From NCBI RefSeq assembly GCF_003590645.1, contig NZ_CP031834.1, positions 1,736,501-1,800,500 on the forward strand: 64,000 nt of DNA, in the 5' to 3' direction. A model generated the notes under the pieces. That model worked only from the letters and a program-made list of their open reading frames with translations, was not told the origin of the DNA and did no database searches. Of this stretch, positions 54,936-64,000 are shown piece by piece. Position numbers and translations under genes: made by a program. This DNA is from Mesorhizobium sp. DCY119. Lineage in GTDB: Bacteria > Pseudomonadota > Alphaproteobacteria > Rhizobiales > Rhizobiaceae. Within the stretch, counting starts at the first letter, position 1; every line of letters begins with the position of its first letter.

Positions 54936-55051
54936 ATCTCCTGGGCGCGTTCCTCCTCCCATTAGCGCCCGAGAGTGTTCCCCTCTGGAGGTTTAGCCTT
55001 AATCGGCACTTCCAATCAAACTCAGCCGGGTCTTTCAGATCCGGCTTTTTT
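54936..55051 (+). ncRNA. Candidate trans-acting sRNA 1 (AbcR/ar15-like)
   Basis: Promoter TTGTTT-17 nt-CATATA (54901-54929). The predicted RNA of about 116 nt starts near 54936. Hairpin 1 has a perfect GGGCGC / GCGCCC stem (54943-54948, 54965-54970) with a 16-nt loop containing CCTCCTCCC, an anti-Shine-Dalgarno motif. A second CU-rich stretch (CCCCTCTGGAGG) follows. It ends in a 10-bp terminator stem (AGCCGGGTCT / AGATCCGGCT, 55024-55046) plus T6. AbcR sRNAs lie beside lsrB/vtlR in other rhizobia, base-pair with ABC-transporter mRNAs and need Hfq. Confidence 0.72.
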
Positions 55052-55481
55052 GTTGCCTGTCGTCAGCCGGCCGGTCCGCGATATCTGCTTCCAGGAGTGG
55101 ACCAGATGCACCGTCGGTTTCCCGCGGGCCTTATCCTTCAGCACTGAATGAAACACGCTGCCGCTCTCCTGATTTCGAGAACGTTGCTCTCGTGTTTGTG
55201 AACACGCAGGCAGGCTCGTTGCGTTACCTTCGCTGTATGGGAGCGCATATGACGCGTAACATGACGCATCGGCATCCTTGCTGTGAAAAGGGCCGGGCGG
55301 CGTAACAGTGACATGTAACCTCGGGTAACGTGCCGCACGGGTTTCGAATTTGCTAGGCATTGCTTAGGACGCGGCGTTGGGCCGTCGGGAGATGGGGGCA
55401 TCACTCGGCCGGACCAGGGCTTAGGCAGCCGTCGCGTCCAGCCAGTTTCTCGCTGCGTGTTTCGTAGCGCATATGTATCGG
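55052..55481. other. Intergenic region between the two sRNA candidates
   Basis: No protein gene is supported. It holds a hairpin CGAGAACGTTGCTCTCG near 55170 and several short palindromes. Promoter-like TTTCTC-18 nt-CATATG lies at 55446-55475. Confidence 0.5.
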
Positions 55482-55592
55482 AAAGTGTTGCGGCGGACCT
55501 GACGTGCCGCTTTTCCTCCCCACCCACTCCCCATGGGCGGTACGGTCCGCAAAGGCGGCGTCTGGATGTTGGTCCAGGCGCCGTTTTGCTTT
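55482..55592 (+). ncRNA. Candidate trans-acting sRNA 2 (AbcR-like architecture)
   Basis: Hairpin GTGCCGC / GCGGTAC (55505-55511, 55538-55544, one wobble) has a 26-nt loop with CCTCCCCACCCACTCCCC, again anti-Shine-Dalgarno. It ends in a 10-bp terminator stem GGCGTCTGGA / TCCAGGCGCC (55558-55583) and TTTTGCTTTT on the plus strand, where no plus gene exists. A promoter candidate ends at 55475. Size and order match candidate 1. Confidence 0.5.
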
Positions 55593-55603
55593 TCATCGTT
55601 GAT

Positions 55604-57655
55604 CTATGCGGCCTTGCCGTTGGCGTTCATCGCCTCGTCCGCCAGCCTGCCGGTCAGTTCGGCCATGTGGTCGAAACCGGCGCGGTAGCTGGCAACGCCG
55701 GCAGTGGCCGAGCGCAGTTCGATGATGAGGTCGCCGATCTCGGCCTGCGGCATGGTTGCTTCAACGACATCCCAGCCCGGCCAGCCCGGCCGTGCGTCAT
55801 AGCCGAGAATCTGGCCGCGCCGCTGCGGCACGATGCCGGTGATCTTGGCTGTCGCATCCGAAGGCGTGAAGATCTCCACCTTCATCACGGGTTCGAGCAG
55901 CACCGGCGAGCAGGCGGCCATGCCTTCCTTCATGGCGAGCTTGGCCGCCATCTGGAAGGCCATGTCGGAGGAATCGACCGCATGGTAGGAGCCGTCGGAG
56001 AGATTGACCGCGACATCCACGACCGGAAAGCCGAGCGGGCCGGATTTCAGATAGTCGCGAACGCCGGTCTCGACCGACTGGATGTAGGTCTTGGGCACCA
56101 CGCCGCCGGTGATCGTATCGGTGAACTGGAAGCCTGAGCCGCGGGGCAGGGGTTTTATCTCGACCACCACATCGCCGAACTGGCCATGGCCGCCCGACTG
56201 TTTCTTGTGGCGGCCGCGCTGCTGGACGCCTTTGCGGATCGTCTCGCGATAGGGCACGGCCGGCGTGTGGCCTTCGACGGCGATCTGGTTCTTGCCTTCC
56301 AGCCGCTCGACCGTGACGCGCAGATGCATTTCGCCATGGCCGGACAGCACCGTCTCGCTCGAATCCTGCTGGTGGCGCAGGCCGAGCGAGGGGTCTTCCT
56401 CGGCGAGGCGCTGGATTGCCGCGGACATCTTCACCTCGTCCTTGCGCTCCTTCGGGCGCAGCGCAAAGGCATAGACCGGCTGCGGCGCCTCGAACGCGAT
56501 GAGGGGCGCGATGCCGCCCTTGGCCGAGGTCAGCGTCTGGCCGGTGCGCACGCCATCGAGCTTGCCGAGCGCTACCGTATCGCCGGCCTTGGCCGAGGGT
56601 TGCTTGGCCTGATCCTTTCCGAGCATGCGGTAGATGCCGGACACCTTGGCGCTGTCGCCGCCTTGCCCGAACAGTTCGGTGCCGTCGGCGACGCTGCCGG
56701 ACAGGATGCGCGCGACGGACAGCTTGCCGCCATGGGCGGTGTGAACTGTCTTCATCACCTGGACAAGCGTCGCGGCACCATCAGGTGCGCCGAGCCGTTT
56801 GCGCGTCGCCTCGATGTCGGGGGCATCGTGGCGAATCGCCTTCAGCAGGCGCAACACGCCGTTGCCCTTTTCGGCGGTGCCGATCAGCACCGGGGTGACG
56901 GAGCCGTCGCGCAGGTCGGCCGACAGGTCGTCGAAGACGGCATCCTTGGGCGGCTCGATCTCTTCGAGCAACTGCTCCATCAACTGGTCGTCATGGTCGG
57001 CCAGCGTTTCCAGCATGGAGAAACGCGCCTCGAGCTCGCGCGCCTTCTCGTCGCCCGGAATCTCGGCGACCTCGCTCTCGGCATATTCGCGATAGATGTA
57101 GGCGCGCTCCAGCGCCAGATCGATCGAGCCGATGACGATGTTGTCCTTGCGCAGCGGTATCTGGCGCAGCAGCAGCGGCGCGGTGCTTGCCGGCTGCAGC
57201 ATCTTCAGCGTTTCGCGCACGCCGGCGATCGCCTTGTCGACCTTGTTGAGGAACAGGATGCGCGGCACGCCGAGTTCGTCGAGCTTGCGCATGATGAGCT
57301 GCAGGGCGGGTATCTTCTTCTCGTCGGCTTCCGCGACAACGACGGCAAGGTCGCAGGCGGCAAGCACCGGTTCGGCCTCGAAGGCAAATTCGATCGAGCC
57401 GGGACAATCGACGAAGGTCAGGCTGTCGCCCATGAACTCGGTGGTGGCGAAGGTCGCCTCGACGCTCATGGCGTGTGCCCGCGCTTCGGCGGAATGATCT
57501 GAGACGGTGTTTCCCGATGAGACCGGGTTCTGGCGGGCTATGGTGCCCGTTCGGGCAAGTATGGCTTCAAGAAGGGTTGTTTTTCCGCTTGCAAAGGGAC
57601 CGACGATGGCAATGCATTTCGGTCCCGTGCGTCTTCCTCCGGCGCGATTTCCCAT
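55604..57655 (-). CDS. Elongation factor G-like GTPase (FusA paralogue)
   Basis: A 683-aa translational-GTPase-like protein behind AGGAGG. P-loop GPFASGKTT (19-27), NKVD in LFLNKVDK, and EF-G domains II-V (ILSGSVADGTELF, GHGEMHLRVTVERLE, RGRHKKQSGGHGQFGDVVVEI, TPSDATAKITGIVPQRRGQI). Switch II reads DCPGSIEF (83-90) instead of DTPGHVDF, so the catalytic His of canonical EF-G is replaced. It is probably the EF-G-like family with an unknown, perhaps recycling or regulatory, function and not the main fusA. Confidence 0.9.
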   Translation of the reverse strand: MGNRAGGRRTGPKCIAIVGPFASGKTTLLEAILARTGTIARQNPVSSGNTVSDHSAEARAHAMSVEATFATTEFMGDSLTFVDCPGSIEFAFEAEPVLAACDLAVVVAEADEKKIPALQLIMRKLDELGVPRILFLNKVDKAIAGVRETLKMLQPASTAPLLLRQIPLRKDNIVIGSIDLALERAYIYREYAESEVAEIPGDEKARELEARFSMLETLADHDDQLMEQLLEEIEPPKDAVFDDLSADLRDGSVTPVLIGTAEKGNGVLRLLKAIRHDAPDIEATRKRLGAPDGAATLVQVMKTVHTAHGGKLSVARILSGSVADGTELFGQGGDSAKVSGIYRMLGKDQAKQPSAKAGDTVALGKLDGVRTGQTLTSAKGGIAPLIAFEAPQPVYAFALRPKERKDEVKMSAAIQRLAEEDPSLGLRHQQDSSETVLSGHGEMHLRVTVERLEGKNQIAVEGHTPAVPYRETIRKGVQQRGRHKKQSGGHGQFGDVVVEIKPLPRGSGFQFTDTITGGVVPKTYIQSVETGVRDYLKSGPLGFPVVDVAVNLSDGSYHAVDSSDMAFQMAAKLAMKEGMAACSPVLLEPVMKVEIFTPSDATAKITGIVPQRRGQILGYDARPGWPGWDVVEATMPQAEIGDLIIELRSATAGVASYRAGFDHMAELTGRLADEAMNANGKAA

Positions 57656-57915
57656 GGTCTGGCGACCTCCTCCTCACGTGTTGACACCGAGGCGGCGGCC
57701 GGCCTCCTCCCGGCCGTCGCGCGGCGGGACAGGCTTGTCCCGTCGAAAGGCTATCGTCACATGGCGACGGGCCGAGGGCAAGGGGATTGGAGAAGCGCCA
57801 TGCCAATTGCGCCATCAAATGTCGCATTCGGCTCCGTGACCTGATTGGTGGTCCGGCCAATATCCCCTTGGGGAATGCAACAACCGTCAAACGGTGCTGG
57901 AGGAAATTTTCTGCC

Positions 57916-59505
57916 ATGTCCGATGAACTGAAATTCCTGAGCCATCATGTCATTCGCGGGCGGCTGTCGCGGCGCGATTTTCTCGGTCGTGCCGCTGCGC
58001 TCGGCGTTACCGCGACGTTTGCCAATTCGCTGCTTGCGGGTGCCGCGCGGGCCGAAGGCCCGGTCAAGGGCGGCCAGTTGAAGGGCGGCCTCGTCGGCGG
58101 GGCTGCCACCGACAGCCTTGATCCCGCGACCTGGGCAAGCCAGGTGCCTTACACGTTCGGGCGCTGCTGGGGCGAGCAGATGCTGGAAGTGTCGCCGACC
58201 GGCGAGATCGAGCCGCGGCTGGCAGAGGAGTATCACGCCTCCGACGACGCCAAGACCTGGACCTTCAAAATCCGCAAGGGCGTGACCTTCCACAACGGCA
58301 AGGACCTGACGCCGGCCGATATCGTGGCGACGCTGGAGCGCCACGCCGACGCCAATTCGAAATCGGCGGCGCTGGCCTTTGTCTCCAGCTTCGAGACCGT
58401 GAAGGCTGACGGCGACACTGTCGTCATCGTGCTGAAGGACCCGAATGCCGATCTGCCCTATGTCGTCGGCGACTATCATCTGATGATCCAGCCGAATGGC
58501 GGCAAGGACAACCCGACCGAGGGCATCGGCACCGGGCCTTACAAGGTGGCCGTCAACGAACCCGGCGTTCGCCATGTCGGCGAGCTTCACAAGGGCTATT
58601 GGGGTTCGGACAAGCGCGGCCATGCCGACCAGATCGAGATCATTGTGATCAACGATGCCACCGCGCGCACGTCTGCCCTGCAGGGCGGGCAGGTGCATAT
58701 GATCAACCGCGTCGAGCCCAAGATCGTCGAGCTGGTCAAGCGCGTGCCGGGCGTGGAAATCCGCAACGTGCCGGGCAAGGGGCACTATGTCTTCATCGCC
58801 CATTGCAATACCGCGCCCTTCGACAACAACGATCTCAGGCTCGCGCTGAAATACGCCGTCGACCGCGAGGAGATGGTGCAGAAGATTCTCGGCGGCTACG
58901 GCTCGGTCGGCAACGACATGCCGGTGACGGCGGCCTATGCGCTGTTTTCCGACGACATCGAGCAGCGCAAATACGATCCCGACAAGGCGGCGTTCCACTT
59001 CAAGAAATCCGGCCATGATGGCGCGGTGCTGCTGCGCACCTCCGACGTGGCGTTTCCGGGTGCTGTCGATGCGGCGCAGCTCTACCAGCAGAGTGCCGCC
59101 AAGGCCGGCATCACCATCGAGGTCAAGCGCGAGCCGGGCGACGGCTACTGGTCTGAAACCTGGAACAAGCAACCGTTCTCGATGTCCTACTGGACGGGCC
59201 GGCCGACGCAGGACCAGGTCTATTCGATCGCCTATCTCAAGAATGCCGAATGGAACGACACGCGCTTCTTCCGTGACGATTTCGACAAGCTGATCCTCGG
59301 CGCGCGGGCCGAACTCGACCAGGCCAAGCGCAAGCAGATGTACCGCGATGCCGGCATGATCCTGCGCGACGAGGGCGGGGTGATCGTGCCGATGTTCAAC
59401 AACTACATCGACGCGACCAGCCAGAGTGTCGGCGGCTGGGTCGACGATCCGAACGGCGAGCTGATGGGTGGGCATGCCCTGACCAAGTGCTGGCTGAACG
59501 CATGA
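57916..59505 (+). CDS. Peptide/oligosaccharide ABC transporter substrate-binding protein (family 5), Tat-exported
   Basis: A 529-aa SBP. ATG 57916; in-frame sequence upstream is not counted. Twin-arginine signal SRRDFLGRAAALG (RR 19-20) with cleavage near AGAARA. Family SBP_bac_5 features: EPRLAEEYHASDDAKTWTFKIRKGVTFHNGKDLTPADIVATLERH, AYGGSVGNDMPVTAAY. It binds di/oligopeptides or other ligands for a Dpp/Opp-type importer, but no permease or ATPase gene follows; the next gene is a cupin. Possibly an orphan SBP. Confidence 0.9.
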   Translation: MSDELKFLSHHVIRGRLSRRDFLGRAAALGVTATFANSLLAGAARAEGPVKGGQLKGGLVGGAATDSLDPATWASQVPYTFGRCWGEQMLEVSPTGEIEPRLAEEYHASDDAKTWTFKIRKGVTFHNGKDLTPADIVATLERHADANSKSAALAFVSSFETVKADGDTVVIVLKDPNADLPYVVGDYHLMIQPNGGKDNPTEGIGTGPYKVAVNEPGVRHVGELHKGYWGSDKRGHADQIEIIVINDATARTSALQGGQVHMINRVEPKIVELVKRVPGVEIRNVPGKGHYVFIAHCNTAPFDNNDLRLALKYAVDREEMVQKILGGYGSVGNDMPVTAAYALFSDDIEQRKYDPDKAAFHFKKSGHDGAVLLRTSDVAFPGAVDAAQLYQQSAAKAGITIEVKREPGDGYWSETWNKQPFSMSYWTGRPTQDQVYSIAYLKNAEWNDTRFFRDDFDKLILGARAELDQAKRKQMYRDAGMILRDEGGVIVPMFNNYIDATSQSVGGWVDDPNGELMGGHALTKCWLNA

Positions 59506-59559
59506 GAAAAATGGGATGCTGCCCACCGCCGGTCTGCTGAGTTGATCGATCGGCGGCGC

Positions 59560-59655
59560 AAGATGCCGTCGTCCCGGAAGCTGGGCTGTGCTGGTCAATG
59601 GTTCCCGGGTCTCCCTTCGCTTCGCTGCGGTCGCCCGGGATGACGACGGTTTGGC
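59560..59655. repeat. Dispersed CCCGGG-type palindromic repeat (copy 2)
   Basis: GCCGTCGTCCCGG at the left and CCGGGATGACGACGG at the right are inverted, with GGGTCTCCCTTCGCTTCGCTGCGG between. Similar to 11683-11860. Confidence 0.65.
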
Positions 59656-59712
59656 GGACGACAAGGCCGGCAATGTGGCTCATTGCGCTCAGGATGATAA
59701 AGAGCAACAGTG

Positions 59713-59750
59713 CCGCCCGCTTCCGCGAAAGGGAGCGGGCGGTTTGTTTT
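59713..59750 (+). terminator. Rho-independent terminator
   Basis: CCGCCCGCT / AGCGGGCGG stem then TTTGTTTT, 35 nt before the cupin ribosome site and about 240 nt past the SBP stop. Confidence 0.8.
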
Positions 59751-59784
59751 AGGCATTCGCGCGTAGACGAAGGAGTACCCGACC

Positions 59785-60183
59785 ATGAAGATCATCGCTT
59801 GCGGCAGCGTGCCGACGGTAACCGCTCCGGAGAACTACTTCACCGGACGTGTTCTCCAGACGCCCCTGATGATGGAGCCGGAAGAGCCGGCGCGACTGCG
59901 CACCGTTCTGGTGAATTTCGAGCCGGGCGCTCGGACTGCCTGGCATACGCATCCGCTTGGCCAAACGCTTCATGTCGTTTCCGGTGCCGGTCGCGTCCAG
60001 AGCTGGGGCGGGCCGATAAAGGAAATCAGGGCCGGCGATACGGTCTTCTTTGCTGCTGGCGAAAAGCACTGGCACGGTGCAGGGCCAAAAACGGCCATGT
60101 CGCACATCGCCATGCAGGAAGCGCTCGATGGCGTCACCGCCGACTGGCTGGAGAAGGTGTCTGACGAGCAGTATGGCGGCTGA
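59785..60183 (+). CDS. Cupin-domain protein
   Basis: A 132-aa single cupin behind GAAGGAG. Motif 1 is ARTAWHTHPLGQTLHVVSGAGRV (two His and a Gln/His for metal), motif 2 is IRAGDTVFFAAGEKHWHGAGP. Such small cupins include quercetinase-like and carboxymuconolactone-decarboxylase-associated proteins. It converges with the TetR gene (20-nt gap). Reaction unknown. Confidence 0.9.
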   Translation: MKIIACGSVPTVTAPENYFTGRVLQTPLMMEPEEPARLRTVLVNFEPGARTAWHTHPLGQTLHVVSGAGRVQSWGGPIKEIRAGDTVFFAAGEKHWHGAGPKTAMSHIAMQEALDGVTADWLEKVSDEQYGG

Positions 60184-60203
60184 GGCCGTCCGGCTGAAGC
60201 GGG

Positions 60204-60821
60204 CTAAGGCCGAAGCATTTTCAGAAACAGTGCCGACAGCTTTGCAGCGAGCTCGTTTCCGTCCCGATTGCCGGTCTCGATCGCTTCGTCGACGGCGCCA
60301 TGCAACCCCTGGAACAGCACGATGGCGGTGAGGCGCGGGTCTGCGAAGGACCAGATGCCTGCTTCCGATCCGCCTTTGAGCAGGGCTGAAAGATCGACAA
60401 CCACGGGATTGTCGCCCTTCATGCGCCGCTGGTCGGGGCGGTAGTCGTGAAAGACCACGTCGTGCAGCTTGTAGTCGTCCAGATAGGCGGCGACGCCGGC
60501 ATGGACCCAGCTTCGCAACCTGGCATTCCAGTCGCCTTCCGGTGACGTGTCGATGGCGGCTCGCACGCGTGCGCAAAACCCCTCGACGAAGCGCTCGCGC
60601 AGGGCTGCGACGAGATCTTCTTTCGACGAAAAATAGAGATAGAAAGTGCCCTTGGCGACTTCGGCGCTGGTGGTGATCTCGTCGATCGTGGTCGTGCCCA
60701 CACCCTTGGCGATGAACAGGGCCGCAGCGGCCTGAAGAATCTCGTCGCGGCGCACCTCCGCCGGCTTGGTCCGCGGCTTCAGCGCCTTCTTGCGCATCGT
60801 TGCTGATGTGTTGGCGGCCAT
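60204..60821 (-). CDS. TetR-family regulator
   Basis: A 205-aa protein from ATG 60821 (GTG 60827 possible). HTH domain: ILQAAAALFIAKGVGTTTIDEITTSAEVAKGTFYLYFSSKEDL. The C-terminal ligand domain is variable. It is divergent from an MFS efflux gene with a palindromic operator between them, so it probably represses both until an exported compound binds. Confidence 0.93.
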   Translation of the reverse strand: MAANTSATMRKKALKPRTKPAEVRRDEILQAAAALFIAKGVGTTTIDEITTSAEVAKGTFYLYFSSKEDLVAALRERFVEGFCARVRAAIDTSPEGDWNARLRSWVHAGVAAYLDDYKLHDVVFHDYRPDQRRMKGDNPVVVDLSALLKGGSEAGIWSFADPRLTAIVLFQGLHGAVDEAIETGNRDGNELAAKLSALFLKMLRP

Positions 60822-60913
60822 GCTCACCCTGATAATTTCTCAACCAGATAACCCGACGAGGCCGACCTCTACAAGCATTTTATAACGATTCCAAAGTGAC
60901 TTATACGAATTGA

Positions 60914-60928
60914 CTGACCGTCGGTCAG
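60914..60928. promoter_or_regulatory. TetR operator in the efflux promoter
   Basis: Perfect CTGACCG-T-CGGTCAG dyad. It overlaps the -35 TTGACT (60910-60915) and lies before a -10-like ATAGAT (60933-60938, 17-bp spacing) for the MFS gene. Confidence 0.8.
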
Positions 60929-60966
60929 CGAGATAGATGACTTGAAAACTCATATTTGGAGTCGTC

Positions 60967-62484
60967 ATGTCAAGCCGCCGCACCTACCTTGTCGCCGCCG
61001 TTTATCTCGGCACTTTCGTTGCCCTGCTCGATGTGAGCATCGTCAATGTCGCCCTGCCGACGCTGCAGGCGGCGCTGGCGACCGATTTCGCCGGCCTGCA
61101 ATGGGTGGTCGATGCCTATACGCTCTGCCTCTCGGCCTTCATGCTGTCTGCCGGCCTGATCGGTGACCGTTACGGACGCAAGCGCTCGTGGCTGGCGGGA
61201 ATTGCCATTTTCATCGTGGGGTCGTTGATCTGCGCTGCCGCGTCCAATCTGCCGGTATTGCTGGTGGGGCGGGTGGTGCAGGGCATAGCCGGCGCGCTGG
61301 TCATTCCCGGCGCACTGTCGATCCTGGTGCAGGCCTTTCCCGATCCGCGCGAGCGTGCAGGCGTCATCGGTGGCTGGGCGTCGTTTGCGGCCATCTCGCT
61401 GCTTGTCGGGCCGATCCTCGGCGGCATCCTGGTCGAGACCGTCGGATGGCAGAGCATCTTCCTCATCAACCTGCCGCTCGGCCTGGTCACCCTCGTTCTG
61501 GGATCCGCCTCGATCGAGGAGACGGCGCATCCCGACCATGCTCATCTGGACATCGCAGGGCTGATGCTCAGCGTGCTGTGGCTGGGGGCGCTGACCTTCG
61601 GTTTCATCGAAGCCGGTGAGCATGGCTGGGGCTCGATGCGAACGATCGCGGCACTGGCTCTTGGTGCGGCTGGATTGGCCGCGTTCCTGACCTACGAGGC
61701 GCGCACGGCGCGGCCGATGCTGCCGCTTGGCCTGTTTCGCGACATCCGTTTTGCGGTGACGAATGTCGCGTCCTTCGCGCTCGGCTTCACCTCCTACACG
61801 AGCATCTTCCTCTACTCGCTGTTCCTGCAGCAGGTGCAGGGCTGGTCGCCGACGCAGACCGGCCTATGCATGGCGCCGCTGTTCCTGGTCCAGATGGTGG
61901 TTTCACCGGCCATCGGCAGGCTGACGGCGCGATATGGGCATACTGCCCCGATGAGCGTCGGCTATCTGCTGATCGGCGCGTGCCTAACGGGCATGTGCCT
62001 GGCGGATGCTTCCACGCCCTATGCCGCGATCGGCCTTCTGTTTGCCGTCGGCGGTCTCGGCAATGCGCTGGCGATCCCGACCACGAGTGCCGTCGCCATG
62101 TCTGCGGCCCCGCGCGAACGCTCGGGCATGGCGTCGGCGGTCATCAATGCCACGCGCCAAGGCGGGGCGGCCATCGGCATCGCGCTTCTCGGTGCCCTGA
62201 TGAGCATGCGCGCGACGACGCTGATGGCGGAGAGCCTTGCAAAGGCCGGCGTTGCGGATTCTGGAACGGTCGCTCGGGCCGTGGTTTCGCGGCATGATTT
62301 CACAACCAGCCTGGCCTTGGGTGAGAACGGTCTGCGTGAGCTGTTCACGGCCGCCTATGCAGGCGGGTTCCATGCCGCCGTGCTGGTCGCCGGGATATTT
62401 TCGTTTCTGATTGCAGCACTTGTCGTCATTGTGCTGGGTCGCGCGGAAGCCCGTTCATTGGCTGCAGCGAAACAGGAAGCATGA
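60967..62484 (+). CDS. MFS efflux transporter, DHA2 (EmrB/QacA) family
   Basis: A 505-aa protein with 14 hydrophobic helices. FVALLDVSIVNVALPTLQ is DHA2 motif D1, FMLSAGLIGDRYGRKR is motif A, and GRVVQGIAGALVIPGALSIL follows. GGAG precedes the ATG. It exports drugs or other hydrophobic compounds with proton antiport and is likely controlled by the divergent TetR protein. A bidirectional terminator follows. Confidence 0.93.
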   Translation: MSSRRTYLVAAVYLGTFVALLDVSIVNVALPTLQAALATDFAGLQWVVDAYTLCLSAFMLSAGLIGDRYGRKRSWLAGIAIFIVGSLICAAASNLPVLLVGRVVQGIAGALVIPGALSILVQAFPDPRERAGVIGGWASFAAISLLVGPILGGILVETVGWQSIFLINLPLGLVTLVLGSASIEETAHPDHAHLDIAGLMLSVLWLGALTFGFIEAGEHGWGSMRTIAALALGAAGLAAFLTYEARTARPMLPLGLFRDIRFAVTNVASFALGFTSYTSIFLYSLFLQQVQGWSPTQTGLCMAPLFLVQMVVSPAIGRLTARYGHTAPMSVGYLLIGACLTGMCLADASTPYAAIGLLFAVGGLGNALAIPTTSAVAMSAAPRERSGMASAVINATRQGGAAIGIALLGALMSMRATTLMAESLAKAGVADSGTVARAVVSRHDFTTSLALGENGLRELFTAAYAGGFHAAVLVAGIFSFLIAALVVIVLGRAEARSLAAAKQEA

Positions 62485-62510
62485 AGCGACCTGCTTGCGG
62501 CCAAGAAAAA

Positions 62511-62534
62511 ACCCGGCGCGAAGCCGGGTTTTTC
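62511..62534. terminator. Bidirectional terminator
   Basis: ACCCGGC / GCCGGGT stem with A6 to the left and TTTTTC to the right, between convergent MFS and aminotransferase genes. Confidence 0.85.
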
Positions 62535-62554
62535 ATTTTCGATCTATGCGCCGA

Positions 62555-63763
<1,209 letters not shown>

Positions 63764-63926
63764 TTATCTCCGGTTCATGGATGGGCCAGTTTTCAGCCGC
63801 GCTTCTCATGTCGGATTGTGCGGAGAATCGCAAGTGTTGCGTGGCCGTGGCCAAGACAAATCGCCGTGTGGGCCGATTCATGGATTTATTAACGCGCAAT
63901 AAAACGTTGCATGGCAATCTCCGGCG

Positions 63927-64000
63927 TCAATCCGGAGCAGCATCGTGTCGCGCAGTGTCGGCCTCAATCACGTCATCCGAGGCGATGACGGCACCGCTAC
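63927..64000 (-). CDS. Possible C-terminal end of a gene running in from the right (partial)
   Basis: A minus-strand frame open from the window edge to TGA at 63929-63927, with 23 codons ending SDDVIEADTARHDAAPD. Codon composition is coding-like and acidic. An opposite-strand alternative is a GTG at 63945 with GGAGC upstream. Too short to identify. Confidence 0.3.
   Translation of the reverse strand, partial: SGAVIASDDVIEADTARHDAAPD

Noticed and set aside
57757-59673. 638-codon open frame on the minus strand
   Set aside because: Antisense to the substrate-binding protein gene; no recognisable domain.
63945-64000. Plus-strand gene starting at GTG 63945
   Set aside because: GGAGC upstream is suggestive, but only 18 codons are visible and the minus-strand frame is equally coding-like.

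Overview
The window looks like chromosomal DNA of a Hyphomicrobiales (Rhizobiales) alphaproteobacterium, probably near Mesorhizobium or another Phyllobacteriaceae genus. The support is high GC, a BA14K-family protein, an UvrB with long disordered extensions, DUF1344 and DUF3775 proteins, paired extensin-like proteins, rhizobial palindromic repeats, and a greA-lpsB / lrp / trxB-lsrB block whose order matches the Sinorhizobium meliloti LPS-core locus. Genus is inferred from gene content only; no 16S or tRNA gene was found.

Layout. 1-1.9 kb: end of an fhc operon (tetrahydromethanopterin-linked formaldehyde oxidation). 2-5 kb: divergent MerR regulator and Zn/Cd/Pb P1B-ATPase. 5-11 kb: cell-envelope and stress genes (two L,D-transpeptidases, BA14K, two cold-shock genes with a shared leader motif, a double-Kazal lipoprotein, small secreted proteins). 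10.7-11.9 kb: a long repeat-rich stretch without a convincing gene. 12-24 kb: small enzymes, an alkylsulfatase-like hydrolase, UvrB carrying repeat-derived insertions, a GT4 glycosyltransferase, CapA-like, DUF1097, SemiSWEET and DUF1344 proteins. 24-34 kb: oxidoreductases and sugar-acid type enzymes, a MerR-CMD-SMP30 operon, an enolase-superfamily/GMC pair, and a convergent thioesterase/HxlR pair separated by inverted heptanucleotide arrays. 35-37.5 kb: a complete IS66-family element inserted in the terminator hairpin of an FMN reductase gene. 37.7-47 kb: CNNM/CBS membrane protein, LssY-like protein, two extensin-like paralogues, transporters, DUF1176, TPR and PQQ sugar dehydrogenase genes.

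47.5-55.6 kb is the most coherent block. greA-lpsB-GT25 runs rightward; lrp followed by two further glycosyltransferase-type genes runs leftward; trxB-lsrB runs rightward; and two likely trans-acting small RNAs with anti-Shine-Dalgarno loops (AbcR/ar15-like) follow lsrB. In S. meliloti this neighbourhood links LPS core synthesis, redox sensing and sRNA control. 55.6-64 kb holds an EF-G-like GTPase lacking the usual switch II histidine, an orphan peptide-binding protein, a cupin, a TetR/MFS efflux pair with a clear operator, and aspartate aminotransferase.

The best candidates for new biology are the 30-bp element placed 171-172 nt upstream of both csp genes, mobile palindromic repeats translated in frame inside UvrB, the two sRNA candidates beside lsrB, the IS66 insertion that splits a terminator, and the heptad arrays that supply the stop codons of two convergent genes.
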